This document shows positions 26,038 to 36,310 of a stretch of DNA of 64,000 nucleotides, piece after piece. Source of the DNA: [Mycobacterium] vasticus (GTDB lineage: Bacteria > Actinomycetota > Actinomycetes > Mycobacteriales > Mycobacteriaceae). A model generated the notes under the pieces. That model searched no databases. It was not told the DNA's origin and saw nothing but the letters and a program-made list of their open reading frames with translations. The translations under genes and the position numbers were made by a program. Location: positions 2,525,445-2,589,444 of the forward strand of contig NZ_CP084028.1 in assembly GCF_020181595.1 (NCBI RefSeq). Direction: 5' to 3'. Position 1 is the stretch's first letter, and each line of letters opens with the position of its first letter.

Positions 26038-26262
26038 GAATGTGGTGCCTTTCGGGCATCGGGTTGGGCGAGATTGCCGGTGGGCAAAATCGATCGCCGC
26101 GAGAAGAGCCTGTGCTGGATCGCACCGTTCGCCAGGATCTCCCGGCGAGAAAGCGTTCCACGACGTACTGGCGTCAATTCACACCAGCGTTGCTGCGAGC
26201 CTATCCCATCGCAGCGCCGAACCCGTAACCCCTGTGACCGACAACACCACAGCCAGACGCAG
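26038..26262 (-). promoter_or_regulatory. Long leader region of the DEAD-box helicase gene
   Basis: This 225-base non-coding region lies between the hflX stop and the helicase ATG, both on the minus strand. AAGGCACC near 26050 can serve as ribosome site. DEAD-box helicase genes often have long 5' leaders that regulate themselves in the cold, but no specific stem or riboswitch is recognised here. A terminator for hflX was not seen either. Confidence 0.3.
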
Positions 26263-27663
26263 CTATGGCGAGCCGAATTCCCGCAGGCTGGCGGCCAGTG
26301 CCACCGGAACCCGCGCCCGGATCCTGGTCCCCTCCGCGGTGTGCTCGGCGTCGCGGACCCGACCCTCGTCATGCACTCGGGCCACCAGATCTCCACGGTG
26401 GTAAGGGATGACGACATCCACCGCGGTGTCGACCGGGGCCACCAGTTGACCCATCCGGCGACGCAGGGCGTCGATGCCGTCGCCGGTGTGCGCCGAGACG
26501 AACACCGCGTCGGGCAGTGCACGGCGCAAGTGCGCCAGAGCCAGGTCCCCGGCGGCATCAATTTTGTTGACCACCAACAGTTCCGGCGCCGGGCTGGCGT
26601 CCCGCTCGGCGATCACTTCCGAGATCACCTGACGCACCGCGCTGATCTGACTCAGCGGCGCCGAATCGGAGCCGTCGACCACATGCAGCAGCAGATCGGC
26701 GTCGGCCACCTCTTCCAGGGTGGAACGAAACGCCTCCACCAACTGGGTGGGCAGATGCCGTACGAAACCGACCGTGTCGGTCAACACGAAAGGTCGCTCA
26801 TCGTCGAAAGTGCCACGGCGCGTAGTGGGTTCCAGGGTGGCGAACAACGCGTCCTGCACCAGCACACCGGCACCGGTCAACGCGTTGAGCAGGCTGGACT
26901 TTCCGGCATTGGTGTAGCCGACGATCGCCACCGAGGGGACGTCGCTGCCCAGCCGGCGGCTGCGCTGGGTATCGCGCACCTGCTTCATCGCCTTGATCTC
27001 GCGGCGCAGCTTGGCCATTCGCTCCCGGATGCGACGCCGGTCGGTCTCGATCTTGGTCTCACCGGGTCCGCGGGTACCCACCCCGCCGCCCGCGCCGCCG
27101 GCCCGGCCACCGGCCTGGCGTGACATCGACTCGCCCCAGCCGCGCAGCCGCGGAATCATGTACTGCATCTGGGCCAGCGCCACCTGCGCTTTGCCCTCGG
27201 CGCTGGTGGCGTGCTGGGCGAAGATGTCGAGGATCAGCGCGGTGCGATCGATCACCTTGACCTTCACGGCCTTCTCCAGCGCGGTCAGCTGCGCCGGGGA
27301 CAGCTCGCCGTCGCAGATGACGGTGTCGGCACCGCTGGCCAGCACCATCTCGCGGAGCTCTTGGGCCTTGCCGGAGCCGATGTAGGTGGCCGGATCGGGT
27401 TTGTCCCGGCGCTGGATCAGCCCCTCGAGCACCTCCGAGCCGGCGGTCTCGGCCAGCGCCGCCAGCTCGACCATGCTGGCGTCGGCTTCGGCCGAAGTGC
27501 CCTCGGTCCACACCCCGACCAACACCACCCGCTCCAGGCGCAGCTGACGGTATTCGACCTCGGAGACGTCGGCGAGTTCGGTGGACAGCCCGGCTACCCG
27601 GCGCAGCGCAGCACGGTCATCGAGTGCGAGTTCGCCGGTGCTGGGGATTTCGGGATAGCTCAC
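26263..27663 (-). CDS. hflX: Ribosome-associated GTPase HflX
   Basis: HflX splits stalled or antibiotic-bound 70S ribosomes, using GTP. The 466-residue protein has the N-terminal HflX domain ([42 protein letters not shown]), a helical linker with the Gly-rich [20 protein letters not shown] element, and the G domain with G1 [10 protein letters not shown]3 DTVGF and G4 NKID. The GTG at 27663 overlaps the dapF stop (GTGA), so the pair is translationally coupled. In mycobacteria HflX contributes to macrolide tolerance. It is the last gene of the operon that begins with the DMT transporters. Confidence 0.95.
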   Translation of the reverse strand: MSYPEIPSTGELALDDRAALRRVAGLSTELADVSEVEYRQLRLERVVLVGVWTEGTSAEADASMVELAALAETAGSEVLEGLIQRRDKPDPATYIGSGKAQELREMVLASGADTVICDGELSPAQLTALEKAVKVKVIDRTALILDIFAQHATSAEGKAQVALAQMQYMIPRLRGWGESMSRQAGGRAGGAGGGVGTRGPGETKIETDRRRIRERMAKLRREIKAMKQVRDTQRSRRLGSDVPSVAIVGYTNAGKSSLLNALTGAGVLVQDALFATLEPTTRRGTFDDERPFVLTDTVGFVRHLPTQLVEAFRSTLEEVADADLLLHVVDGSDSAPLSQISAVRQVISEVIAERDASPAPELLVVNKIDAAGDLALAHLRRALPDAVFVSAHTGDGIDALRRRMGQLVAPVDTAVDVVIPYHRGDLVARVHDEGRVRDAEHTAEGTRIRARVPVALAASLREFGSP

Positions 27664-28538
27664 TGCGCCGCCCACCACCCGGGTGCGATCTCGCCCCGGG
27701 CGACCAGCTCCGAGGGGCCGCGCAGATAGCTGGTGGCCTCGGTGACGGTGACGATGACCTGCCCGCCGGGGATGTCGACCCGCAGGGTGCCGGTCGACGC
27801 GCCGACGTGCGCGAGGGCGGCCACCGTCGCGGCCACCGTTCCGGTGCCGCAGGACCGGGTCTCCCCGACCCCGCGCTCATGCACCCGCATCGACACCCCA
27901 CCGTCGCGCGGTGCGGTCAGGATCTCCACGTTGACGCCGTCCGGGAACTGGGCGGCGTCGAATGACACCGGTGCGGCCACGTCCAGGGCGGCCAGGTCGA
28001 CGGCCGAGAAGTCTTCGACCACACACGCCAGATGCGGGTTGCCGACGTCGACGGCCAGCCCGGCGAACCTCCGACCGCCGACGGTCGCTTCGAACGCCGG
28101 TCCCCCGCTCCCGAACTCGTTGGCCTTGCCCATGTCTACGGTGACCTCGGCCCGGACGTCGTCGGCGTGGTGCACCACCACCGGCCGTGCTCCGGCGCGC
28201 GAGCCGACCACGAACTCGTCCCTGGACTCCAGACCGGCGGCCCGCAGGTAGTGCGCGAACACCCGGACCCCGTTGCCGCACATCTCGGCGATCGAGCCGT
28301 CGGCGTTGCGGTAGTCCATGAACCAGTCGCCGACCGCCACTCCCTCGGGCAGCGCCTCGAGCACCCCGGCGTCCACCAGCGCTCCGGCGGTGGTCACCCG
28401 CAGCAGGCCATCGGCGCCCAGGCCGCGGCGCCGGTCGCAGAGCGCGACCACCGCGGCGGGCGTCAGGTCCACGTCGACACCCAGATCGGGCAGCACGACG
28501 AAGTCGTTCTGGGTGCCGTGGCCCTTGGCGAAATTCAC
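27660..28538 (-). CDS. dapF: Diaminopimelate epimerase
   Basis: DapF interconverts LL- and meso-diaminopimelate, supplying peptidoglycan and lysine. The 292-residue protein shows the two-fold pseudo-symmetric fold: [13 protein letters not shown] at the start, the first catalytic Cys87 in [10 protein letters not shown], and the second Cys230 in [12 protein letters not shown] at 28538 places the start at the conserved [11 protein letters not shown]; no strong ribosome site is seen, and miaA ends four bases before it. dapA, a preceding step of the same pathway, is at the far end of the window. Confidence 0.96.
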   Translation of the reverse strand: MNFAKGHGTQNDFVVLPDLGVDVDLTPAAVVALCDRRRGLGADGLLRVTTAGALVDAGVLEALPEGVAVGDWFMDYRNADGSIAEMCGNGVRVFAHYLRAAGLESRDEFVVGSRAGARPVVVHHADDVRAEVTVDMGKANEFGSGGPAFEATVGGRRFAGLAVDVGNPHLACVVEDFSAVDLAALDVAAPVSFDAAQFPDGVNVEILTAPRDGGVSMRVHERGVGETRSCGTGTVAATVAALAHVGASTGTLRVDIPGGQVIVTVTEATSYLRGPSELVARGEIAPGWWAAQ

Positions 28539-28542
28539 TTGC

Positions 28543-29454
28543 TCAGGATACGTGCCGCCACGCGGCCAGCGCCGCGTCGAGCAGGCCGTCACCGGCGGCG
28601 TCGAGCCACTCGATGCGATGATCCCGGCGGAACCAGGACCGCTGCCGGCGCACATAGCGGCGGGTGCCGATGAACGTCGGCTCGCGGGCTGCGGCTCCGT
28701 CGCCACCCGCGTCGAGGTCGGCGATCACCTGGGCGTAGCCCAGCGCCCTTCGGGCGGTGACCCCTTCGCGCAGGCCCACGGCCAGCAGCGCGTGCACCTC
28801 GGCGACAAGTCCCCGATCGAACATGGTGTCGGTGCGGGCGGCCAGTCGCTGGTCCAGAATGGCTGTGTCACAGTCCAATCCGATGATGACGGTGTCCCAG
28901 CGGGGGGCGCCGATACTGGGGGCGGACGCGGCGAACGGCTCGCCGGTCAGCTCCACCACCTCCAACGCCCGCACGATCCGCCGGGCATCGGTGGGCAGGA
29001 TGGCCGCCGCGGCGGCCGGGTCGGCATCGGCGAGCTCGGCGTGCAGCGCCGCCACCCCGACCTCGGCGAGCCGCTGCTCGTAGCGGCCCCGCACCGCCGC
29101 GTCGGTGGCCGGGAACGCCCAGTCGTCCAGCAGCGCCTGCAGGTAGAGCATCGAACCGCCGACGATCACCGGTACGGCACCGCGGCGCGCGATCGCCTCC
29201 ACGTCGGCGGCCGCGGCCTGCTGGTAGCGGGCGACGGTCGCGGTCGCGGTGACGTCGAGGACGTCGAGCTGATGATGCGGGATGCCGCCGCGCTCTGCCG
29301 GTGTCAGCTTGGCGGTGCCGATGTCCATGCCGCGGTAGAGCTGCATGGCGTCGGCGTTGATGATCTCAACCGATCTCCCGATCCGCTCGGCGAGTTGCAG
29401 GGCCAGGGCCGATTTGCCGGTGCCGGTGGGCCCGACCACCGCGATCGGTCTCAC
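28543..29454 (-). CDS. miaA: tRNA dimethylallyltransferase
   Basis: MiaA adds a dimethylallyl group to A37 of tRNAs that read U-starting codons. The 303-residue protein has the P-loop [12 protein letters not shown] (8-19), the [15 protein letters not shown] segment, [11 protein letters not shown], and the C-terminal [17 protein letters not shown] motif that contacts tRNA. The product is the substrate for MiaB encoded 5 kb away. The GTG at 29454 overlaps the stop of the preceding gene (GTGA), giving a tight operon. Confidence 0.96.
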   Translation of the reverse strand: MRPIAVVGPTGTGKSALALQLAERIGRSVEIINADAMQLYRGMDIGTAKLTPAERGGIPHHQLDVLDVTATATVARYQQAAAADVEAIARRGAVPVIVGGSMLYLQALLDDWAFPATDAAVRGRYEQRLAEVGVAALHAELADADPAAAAAILPTDARRIVRALEVVELTGEPFAASAPSIGAPRWDTVIIGLDCDTAILDQRLAARTDTMFDRGLVAEVHALLAVGLREGVTARRALGYAQVIADLDAGGDGAAAREPTFIGTRRYVRRQRSWFRRDHRIEWLDAAGDGLLDAALAAWRHVS

Positions 29455-30119
29455 GGCTGCCAGACGCCGACGAAGTAGCCGACACCGTAGGGCGCGTCGC
29501 GGTAGAGCTGGGTGGCGCTACGCGGCGAGCCCCCGGCCAGCCCGGCCAGTGCGGCGAACCCGGCTCGGCCGATGATCGAGGCCGGCAGTCCGGTCAGGGC
29601 GCCGACGTCGCCACCGCCCAATGCGTCATCGAGGGCGCGCTGAGCCTCGACGTCGGCCGGACGGTGGCCGCCGGGTGCGGCGGCGGTCAGGGTGTTGGCG
29701 CCGTCGGCCACGACCAGCACCCCGATCGGCTCGGGCGCCAGGTCGATCTCGGCGCGCACTCGCCGGCCCGCAGCGAATGCGACGTCGGGATCGGCGTGGG
29801 CGTGCACCACCACTTCAGCGTCCAGCCGGGCCTGACCGCGCATCCAGCCGGCGACCAGCGCGCACAACGGCAAGTCGACCGGTCGGTGGGCATCGCGCGA
29901 GAGCTGCACGGCCACATCGGCGCCGAATCCGGCGAACGTGCCCACGCTGTCGGGTCCGTAGACCGCATCAGCTCCGGTGCCGAAGGCCACCCACCGCTGC
30001 GGCAGGGCCGCGACGGCGGCCAACACCGCGGTCCGCAGCTCGGCCGCCTCGGTCGCGACGCCGGCCAGCTCGGGCACCAGCACCGGCGCCGACGGCACGA
30101 TCGCTATCGGACCCAGCAC
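29451..30119 (-). CDS. LigB/MEMO-like protein (Rv2728c-like)
   Basis: This 222-residue Ala/Val-rich protein has a fold-level resemblance to class III extradiol dioxygenase (LigB/MEMO) proteins: [14 protein letters not shown] at the start, [34 protein letters not shown], and a final [12 protein letters not shown]. The metal-ligand histidines of true dioxygenases are not convincingly all present, so enzymatic activity is doubtful. It always sits upstream of miaA in mycobacteria. The GTG at 30119 is used because the earlier frame lacks conservation; it follows the DMT gene by ten bases. Confidence 0.75.
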   Translation of the reverse strand: MLGPIAIVPSAPVLVPELAGVATEAAELRTAVLAAVAALPQRWVAFGTGADAVYGPDSVGTFAGFGADVAVQLSRDAHRPVDLPLCALVAGWMRGQARLDAEVVVHAHADPDVAFAAGRRVRAEIDLAPEPIGVLVVADGANTLTAAAPGGHRPADVEAQRALDDALGGGDVGALTGLPASIIGRAGFAALAGLAGGSPRSATQLYRDAPYGVGYFVGVWQP

Positions 30120-30129
30120 GAGACCACAG

Positions 30130-31047
30130 CTAGCTCGTCGCTGACGGCACCGGCGTTCCCCGGTCGGCGCCTCCGGCATCGGCGACGATCGTGGCGGCCT
30201 CACCGCGGGCCAATGCCGCCGTCGCGATGACGATCAGAACCACCCCGATGATCACCGCGACATCCTCGATCCCGCCGGCGTTGATGTGCTCGTTGAGCAG
30301 CAGCACGCCCAGCACGCTGGCCACCAGCGGCTTGGCCACGGTCATGGTCGGCATCGAGGCTGTCAATGCGCCGGCGCGGAACGCCGACTGCTGGAAGATC
30401 ATTCCGGCCAGGGTCGCCACCAGCCAGGGCACCACCACGGGCGATTCCAGCGCGTCTTCCAGGCCCTCGGCCTTGACCAGCTCCACGAGGACCTTGGTCA
30501 GCAGCGCGAACACCGCCAGCGAAGCGCCGGCCACCACGGCCAGCAGGACCGCGGCCGCCGGCCGGCCCTTGAACTTGCGAGCGAACAGCACGCAGCTCAG
30601 CAGGACCGCAGTCAGCACCACCGACACCACGATCCAGGTGCTCGCCGGCGCGTGTTGCTTGCCCTCGGTCGGGTCGCCGACGATCACGACCACGGCCAGC
30701 GCGCCGGCCAACACGATCGCCCACATCCATTCCCAGTTGCTGACCCGGCGGTGGGTCAGCCAGGCGTACATGGGCAGCGCGAACAGCAGTGCGGTCACCT
30801 GCAGCCCGGTCACCAGCATCACCGAACCCACCGCCAATGCCGCCGCCTGCAGGGCGTAATTGGCCACCGCCGCCGCACCACCACCCCACCACCGGGGGTC
30901 ACGCAGCGACAGCCAGAACAGTCTCAGGTGGCCGACCTGCTGGTCGGTGATCTCCTGAGCGGACCGCTGACGGATCACGTCGCCGATCGCGGACGCCAGT
31001 GCGGCGCACAACGCGAGCAGCGCCGCTATGAGATTCCCTGTCGACAT
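30130..31047 (-). CDS. DMT-superfamily membrane transporter, copy 1 (Rv2729c-like)
   Basis: This 305-residue protein has about nine to ten transmembrane helices in two repeated halves, as in EamA-like drug/metabolite transporters. Features include IGDVIRQRSAQEI in the first loop and FRAGALTASMPTMTVAKPLVASVLGVLLLNEHI in the second half. The substrate is unknown. The same motifs recur in the next gene (QRSAQ, FRAGALT-SLPTMTV-EP), so the two arose by tandem duplication and might act as a heterodimer. The ATG at 31047 starts at the first hydrophobic helix. Confidence 0.85.
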   Translation of the reverse strand: MSTGNLIAALLALCAALASAIGDVIRQRSAQEITDQQVGHLRLFWLSLRDPRWWGGGAAAVANYALQAAALAVGSVMLVTGLQVTALLFALPMYAWLTHRRVSNWEWMWAIVLAGALAVVVIVGDPTEGKQHAPASTWIVVSVVLTAVLLSCVLFARKFKGRPAAAVLLAVVAGASLAVFALLTKVLVELVKAEGLEDALESPVVVPWLVATLAGMIFQQSAFRAGALTASMPTMTVAKPLVASVLGVLLLNEHINAGGIEDVAVIIGVVLIVIATAALARGEAATIVADAGGADRGTPVPSATS

Positions 31048-31105
31048 TCCCGCCCTTCCAACCGGCGCCACAATACCCGCCGGGCTCGCGATAACCGCGC
31101 AGCCG

Positions 31106-31984
31106 CTAAACGCCGGTGGGCACCGAATCGGCTCCACTGGCGGCCTCATCGCGCGAGAGCACCGCGACGGAACAGACCAGGACGGCCACTGCCAGCGCCA
31201 GGATCAGCTCGGCCCCGTGGCTGGGTCGCAGCACCTCACCGAGCAGCACCATGCCCAGCGCGGCGGCCACCATCGGTTCCAGCACCGTCATCGTCGGCAG
31301 GGACACCGTCAGCGCCCCGGCACGGAACGACGACTGCTGGAAGACCGTCCCGGCCACCGCGACCGCCGCGCACGCGTACAGCTCCGGTGAGGCCAGCAGC
31401 GGCCGCAGACCGTGACCGATCAGCTCGACCACCCCCTTGGTCAGCACCGCGACGATGCCCCACGAGGTGGCCGACAGCACCGCGAGCAGCACCGCCGCAA
31501 CCCGCCCGCCGTACATTCGGGCACCCAGCAGACACAGCACCACCACCGGCCCCAGCACTGCGAAGACCCAGAACCAGGTGAGCAGCGAGGCGTGGGCCTG
31601 GCCGGCCGTGGGGTGGCCGACGGTGATGATGACGGTCTCCGCCGCGACCAGCAGCGCCGCCCACAGCCAGATCGACCGGCCCAGCCGCCGACCGGACTGC
31701 CGCGCGCTGATCGGCAGCGCGAACAACAGGGAGCTCACCAACAGCGATTCCACCAGCAACACCGACCCCAGTCCGAGCGCGGTGGCCTGCAGGCCGAAAC
31801 CGACAACCGCGACCAGGCTGCCCGCCCACCACCGCCGGTCGGCCAGCAGTCGGGCGAACAGCGCGATATGGCCGATCGACTCGTCCCCGACCGCCTGGGC
31901 GCTGCGCTGGTGGATCACGTCGCTGATCGCGATGAACAGCGCCGCGCCCAGAGCGAGCAGCACGGCGATGGTCTCTTTGGCCAT
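31106..31984 (-). CDS. DMT-superfamily membrane transporter, copy 2
   Basis: This 292-residue paralogue of the preceding transporter has about ten transmembrane helices. It keeps IHQRSAQ near residue 25 and FRAGALTVSLPTMTVLEPMVAAALGMVLLGE in the second half. The substrate is unknown. The ATG follows GGAGG at good spacing. It is the first gene of the minus-strand operon leading to miaA, dapF and hflX, and is divergent from the DUF349 gene, with 147 bases between. That gap holds no clear promoter motifs beyond AT-rich stretches. Confidence 0.85.
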   Translation of the reverse strand: MAKETIAVLLALGAALFIAISDVIHQRSAQAVGDESIGHIALFARLLADRRWWAGSLVAVVGFGLQATALGLGSVLLVESLLVSSLLFALPISARQSGRRLGRSIWLWAALLVAAETVIITVGHPTAGQAHASLLTWFWVFAVLGPVVVLCLLGARMYGGRVAAVLLAVLSATSWGIVAVLTKGVVELIGHGLRPLLASPELYACAAVAVAGTVFQQSSFRAGALTVSLPTMTVLEPMVAAALGMVLLGEVLRPSHGAELILALAVAVLVCSVAVLSRDEAASGADSVPTGV

Positions 31985-32131
31985 GGCCGGCCTCCTGAAG
32001 GTGGTTCACAGATGCGAAGGGACACGCTACCGCCGCGGCCGGGAACTGCTTCAATACCCTTAGGCAGCTTTGAAGGCGCCGCGGTGCGCGGCAGATGCGC
32101 GATGTCTGCGCGAAGGGTTAGGTGACGACGC

Positions 32132-33469
32132 ATGACCACGGACGGGACCACCGACAGCGGTTCGCCCACTCCCACGCCACGACCGGGGCCTCGTCCCGGA
32201 CCTCGTGTTGGCCCCAAACCGGGAGCTCGGCCACAGGTCAGCAGCCCACCGACCGGTGATCCGCACCGGTTCGGCCGAGTCGACGACGACGGAACGGTGT
32301 GGCTGATCACCTCCTCCGGCGAGCGGCAGATCGGCTCCTGGCAGGCCGGTGACCCCGACGCCGCGTTCGGACACTTCGGCCGTCGGTTCGACGATCTGAG
32401 CACCGAAGTCACCCTGCTCGAGGAGCGACTGGCCTCCGGAAGCGGCGACGCCCGCAAGATCAAGGCGTCCGCGGCCGCGCTGGCCGAGTCACTGCCGACC
32501 GCCAGCGTCCTCGGTGACGTCGACGCACTCGCCGCGCGGATCGCAGCGGTCAGCGAGCATGCTGTCGCGGCCGCCGCGGAAATCCGGGCGCACCGCGATG
32601 AGCAGCGCGCCGAAGCCACCGCGCGCAAGGAGGCGCTGGCGGCCGAAGCCGAGGAACTGGCGGCGAATTCGACCCAGTGGAAGTCCGCCGGCGACCGGTT
32701 ACGCACCATCCTGGAGGAATGGCGCACCATCACCGGGCTGGACCGCAAGACCGACGATGCGCTGTGGAAGCGCTACGCCGCGGCCCGCGACGGTTTCAAC
32801 CGGCGACGCGGCTCGCACTTCGCCGACCTCGACCGCGGCCGCGCAGGCGCCCGCGAGGACAAGGAAAAACTGTGCAGACGGGCCGAGGAACTGTCCGGCT
32901 CCACCGACTGGTCGGCCACCAGCGCGGTGTTCCGGGAGATGCTCACCACCTGGAAGGCGGCCGGGCGGGCGTCCAAGGACGTCGACGAGGCGCTGTGGCA
33001 GCGGTTCAAGGCCGCCCAGGACACGTTCTTCTCCGCTCGTAACGCCGCGAACGCCGAACGCGATGCCGAGTTCGAGAGCAATGCCACCGCCAAGGAGGCG
33101 CTGCTGGCCGAGGCGGAGCGGATCGACCCGGCCAATCAGAGTGCCGCCCGGGCGGCGTTGCGGTCGATCGTCACCAAGTGGGATGCGATCGGCAAGACTC
33201 CCCGCGAGCGTTCCGCGGACCTGGAGCGGCGACTGCGCGCGGTGGAGAAGAAGGTGCGCGACGCCGGTGCCGCCGCCGACGCCGTCGTGGTCGACCCCGA
33301 GGCCGAGGCCCGGGCTGCCCAGTTCCGCTCTCGCGCCGAACAATTCGAGGCTCAGGCCGCCAAAGCCCAAGCTGCCGGCCGGGACAAGGAGGCCGCGGAG
33401 GCCGGCGCCAACGCCGCGCAGTGGCGAGAGTGGGCGCAGGCCGCCGAGCAGGCGCTGGGCAGACGCTGA
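32132..33469 (+). CDS. DUF349 coiled-coil protein (Rv2731-like)
   Basis: This 445-residue protein begins with a Pro-rich disordered segment with PGPRPGP repeats, followed by a short beta domain ([20 protein letters not shown]). Long helical DUF349 repeats follow, with the W-x-x-A/I-G-x-x pattern ([59 protein letters not shown]). DUF349 proteins form extended three-helix repeats; E. coli and mycobacterial members are linked to nucleic-acid or cytoskeletal roles without firm function. It converges on the miaB operon, with four bases between stops. Confidence 0.9.
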   Translation: MTTDGTTDSGSPTPTPRPGPRPGPRVGPKPGARPQVSSPPTGDPHRFGRVDDDGTVWLITSSGERQIGSWQAGDPDAAFGHFGRRFDDLSTEVTLLEERLASGSGDARKIKASAAALAESLPTASVLGDVDALAARIAAVSEHAVAAAAEIRAHRDEQRAEATARKEALAAEAEELAANSTQWKSAGDRLRTILEEWRTITGLDRKTDDALWKRYAAARDGFNRRRGSHFADLDRGRAGAREDKEKLCRRAEELSGSTDWSATSAVFREMLTTWKAAGRASKDVDEALWQRFKAAQDTFFSARNAANAERDAEFESNATAKEALLAEAERIDPANQSAARAALRSIVTKWDAIGKTPRERSADLERRLRAVEKKVRDAGAAADAVVVDPEAEARAAQFRSRAEQFEAQAAKAQAAGRDKEAAEAGANAAQWREWAQAAEQALGRR

Positions 33470-33473
33470 CTCC

Positions 33474-34055
33474 TCAGGAGTCCTTGTGGCCGTTCGGGTC
33501 GTCTGGGCCGTGTAAGCCGTCCAGCAGGTTTTTGGAGTGCAGCTCGGCGGTGTTGCGCCGCCGCTCAGCTTCGGCGGCCAGTTGCAGCGCGGTGCGCGAC
33601 CACACCACGCGGGCCCAGTGGAAGGTCAGCACGATCAGCGTGATCCAGGCCAGGATCAGTCCGATGCCCGGCCCCGGATGGCCCTGCGCGACGGTTTGGC
33701 GAGACCACACCGCCAGCAGCCCGGCCGCGCTGGCCACCGCCGAACCGGCCAGCGCCACCCAGGCCACCGCCCAGCGCCGGGTCACCAGCGCCAGCAGGGA
33801 GAACCCCACTCCGAACACCAGCGCCAGCCACATGAACACCCGTGACGGCAGCGTCACCATGGCCTCGTCGGCGCCGTTGCCGGCCATCAGCACGTCCCAA
33901 CCGCGGACACTTCCGGTGTGCGGCAACAAAAACGACGCCACCAGCACGAACACGCAGATCAAGACGACCAGTCCCCTGCCGCCGGGGTCGATCTCGCCTG
34001 CCACCCGGCGCTCGGCGGCCTCGATGTCGGCCCGGTAGGCGTCGAAGTCGCTCAC
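33474..34055 (-). CDS. Four-helix membrane protein (Rv2732c-like)
   Basis: This 193-residue protein has a short acidic N-terminus with [20 protein letters not shown]. Four transmembrane helices follow (about 27-45, 72-92, 96-117 and 130-148), and the cytosolic tail is basic then polar. No family function is known. The GTG at 34055 overlaps the miaB stop by four bases (GTGA), so it is translationally coupled to miaB as in M. tuberculosis. Frames extending upstream to 34367 run antiparallel inside miaB and are not used. Confidence 0.88.
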   Translation of the reverse strand: MSDFDAYRADIEAAERRVAGEIDPGGRGLVVLICVFVLVASFLLPHTGSVRGWDVLMAGNGADEAMVTLPSRVFMWLALVFGVGFSLLALVTRRWAVAWVALAGSAVASAAGLLAVWSRQTVAQGHPGPGIGLILAWITLIVLTFHWARVVWSRTALQLAAEAERRRNTAELHSKNLLDGLHGPDDPNGHKDS

Positions 34056-35512
34056 GACGCGGCCCCCGGCATCTTCGGCATGCCCAGCCCGACACCGGGC
34101 GGCGGGCCGGCCAGGCTGTCGCCGGCCCTGGTGCGCCGATGGTGCAGCAAAGGCCCGTCGGCCAGCAGGTGATGCGGCGCCGCTCCGGTCACCGTCGTGG
34201 TGACCACGTCGCCGGGACGCACCTGCGACGCGCCCGGGGCGAAGTGCACCAGTCGGCCATCGCGGGCCCGACCGCTCATCCGTGCCGTCTGGGCGTCCTT
34301 GCGGCCCTCCCCGACCGCTACCAGGAGCTCGACGGTGCGGCCGACCTGCGCCTTGTTCTCGTCCCACGAGATCTGTTCCTGCAGCTCGATCAGGCGGTCA
34401 TAGCGTTCCTGCACAACCGCTTTGGGCAGCTGGTCGGGCAGTTCGGCCGCCGGTGTACCGGGCCGCTTGGAGTACTGGAAGGTGAACGCGGCCGAGAAGC
34501 GGGCGGCGGCCACCACATCGAGGGTGTCTTGGAAGTCCCGCTCGGTCTCACCGGGGAATCCGACGATCAGGTCGGTGGTGATCGCCGCGTCCGGGATGGC
34601 GGCCCGAACCCGCTCCAGGATGCCCAGGTAGCGCTCGGCGCGGTAGGAGCGGCGCATTGCCTTCAGGATCGCATCAGAGCCGGACTGCAGCGGCATGTGC
34701 AGGGCCGGACAGACATTCGGTGTCTGCGCCATCGCCTCGATGACGTCGTCGGTGAATTCGGCCGGATGCGGGGAGGTGAAGCGGACCCGTTCCAGGCCGT
34801 CGACGGTGCCGCAGGCCCGCAGTAGCGCGGCGAACGCGCCGCGGTCGCGCGGCAGTTCCGGATCGGCGAACGACACCCCGTAGGCGTTGACGTTCTGGCC
34901 CAGCAGCGTCACCTCGACCACGCCGTCGGCGACCAGGGCCCGCACCTCGGCGAGGATATCGTCGGGACTGCGGTCCACCTCGCGGCCCCGCAGCGAGGGG
35001 ACGATGCAGAACGTGCAGGTGTTGTTGCAGCCCACCGAGATCGACACCCAGGCCGAATAGGTCGAGTCCCGGGCGGCGGGCAGCGTCGACGGGAACTCGC
35101 GCAGCGCCTCGAGGATCTCGACCTGAGCTATCCGATTGTGCCGGGCCCGCTCCAGCAGTGCCGGCAGCGAGCCGAGGTTGTGCGTGCCGAACACCACGTC
35201 GACCCAGGGGGCCCGGCTCAGCACTCCGTCCTTGTCCTTCTGGGCCAGGCAGCCGCCGACGGCGATCTGCATATCGGGGTTGCTCCGCTTGTTCGGCGCC
35301 AGGTGGCTCAGGTTGCCGTACAGCTTATTGTCGGCGTTCTCACGCACCGCGCAGGTGTTGAACACCACCAGATCGGCATCAGCGCCCTCGGCAGCCCGGC
35401 GGTATCCGGCGGACTCCAGCATGCCGGCGATGCGTTCGGAGTCGTGAACGTTCATCTGACAGCCGTAGGTGCGCACCTCATAGGTGCGAGTCGGTAGCGT
35501 CGTCGCACTCAC
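34052..35512 (-). CDS. miaB: tRNA-2-methylthio-N6-dimethylallyladenosine synthase
   Basis: MiaB is a radical-SAM methylthiotransferase that completes ms2i6A37 on tRNAs first modified by MiaA. The 486-residue protein has the N-terminal UPF0004 domain with cluster cysteines Cys18, Cys54 and Cys88, the radical-SAM motif C162xxxC166xxC169 in [13 protein letters not shown], and a C-terminal TRAM domain ending about residue 450. A Pro/Gly-rich tail follows. Translation starts at GTG 35512. It is divergent from the ABC transporter operon, with 39 bases between. Confidence 0.96.
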   Translation of the reverse strand: MSATTLPTRTYEVRTYGCQMNVHDSERIAGMLESAGYRRAAEGADADLVVFNTCAVRENADNKLYGNLSHLAPNKRSNPDMQIAVGGCLAQKDKDGVLSRAPWVDVVFGTHNLGSLPALLERARHNRIAQVEILEALREFPSTLPAARDSTYSAWVSISVGCNNTCTFCIVPSLRGREVDRSPDDILAEVRALVADGVVEVTLLGQNVNAYGVSFADPELPRDRGAFAALLRACGTVDGLERVRFTSPHPAEFTDDVIEAMAQTPNVCPALHMPLQSGSDAILKAMRRSYRAERYLGILERVRAAIPDAAITTDLIVGFPGETERDFQDTLDVVAAARFSAAFTFQYSKRPGTPAAELPDQLPKAVVQERYDRLIELQEQISWDENKAQVGRTVELLVAVGEGRKDAQTARMSGRARDGRLVHFAPGASQVRPGDVVTTTVTGAAPHHLLADGPLLHHRRTRAGDSLAGPPPGVGLGMPKMPGAAS

Positions 35513-35537
35513 CCGGCCATGGTACGGCGCTGCTGGG

Positions 35538-35543
35538 TAGGCT
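35538..35543 (+). promoter_or_regulatory. -10 element of the glutamate-type ABC operon
   Basis: TAGGCT ends nine bases before the ATG at 35552, putting the predicted first base two bases ahead of the start codon. No ribosome site is present, so the first gene of the importer operon is probably translated from a nearly leaderless mRNA. Confidence 0.45.
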
Positions 35544-35551
35544 CATAACCC

Positions 35552-36310
35552 ATGACCAGCGGCGGAGCCGATCCGGTGCCGATGATCGCCATCCGAGACG
35601 TGAACAAGCACTTCGGTGGCCTGCATGTCCTCAAAGACATCACCCTCGAGGTGGCCTGCGGCGAGGTGGTGGCGATCCTCGGCCCGTCCGGCTCGGGAAA
35701 ATCCACCCTCTGCCGCACCATCAATCGGCTCGAGACCGTCGACTCCGGCCTCATCACCATCGACGGCGAACCGCTGCCCGCCGAGGGCGCGGCGCTGGCC
35801 CGACTGCGCGCCCAGGTCGGGATGGTCTTCCAGGCCTTCAATCTGTTTCCGCACAAGAGTGTCCTGGACAACGTCACACTGGCTCCGATGAAGGTGCACA
35901 AGACCCCCCGCGACCAGGCTCGGCTGCGGGCGATGGCACTGCTGGAGCGGGTCGGTGTGGCCGATCAGGCCCACAAGCACCCCGCCCAGCTCTCCGGGGG
36001 GCAGCAGCAGCGGGTGGCGATCGCCCGATCGCTGGCGATGGACCCCAAGGTGATGCTGTTCGACGAGCCCACCAGTGCGCTCGACCCGGAGATGATCAGC
36101 GAGGTCCTCGACGTGATGACCACACTCGCCGAGGATGGGATGACGATGGTGGTGGTCACCCACGAGATGGGATTCGCCCGCCGCGCCGCCGACCGGGTGG
36201 TGTTCATGGCCGACGGGGCCATCGTCGAGGCCGGCTCCCCCGCGGAGTTCTTCGACAACCCGAAATCCGTTCGCGCCCAAGAATTTCTTGCCAAGGTGAT
36301 CGGCCACTGA
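35552..36310 (+). CDS. Amino-acid ABC importer ATPase (GlnQ/GluA type)
   Basis: This 252-residue ATPase powers a polar amino-acid importer. Motifs in order are Walker [10 protein letters not shown] (44-52), Q-loop [12 protein letters not shown], signature [15 protein letters not shown], Walker B VMLFDEP and the switch His in [10 protein letters not shown]. The sequence resembles glutamate and glutamine transporters (GluA, GlnQ). It starts a four-gene operon whose genes overlap by one to four bases. M. tuberculosis lacks this operon at this position. Confidence 0.95.
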   Translation: MTSGGADPVPMIAIRDVNKHFGGLHVLKDITLEVACGEVVAILGPSGSGKSTLCRTINRLETVDSGLITIDGEPLPAEGAALARLRAQVGMVFQAFNLFPHKSVLDNVTLAPMKVHKTPRDQARLRAMALLERVGVADQAHKHPAQLSGGQQQRVAIARSLAMDPKVMLFDEPTSALDPEMISEVLDVMTTLAEDGMTMVVVTHEMGFARRAADRVVFMADGAIVEAGSPAEFFDNPKSVRAQEFLAKVIGH

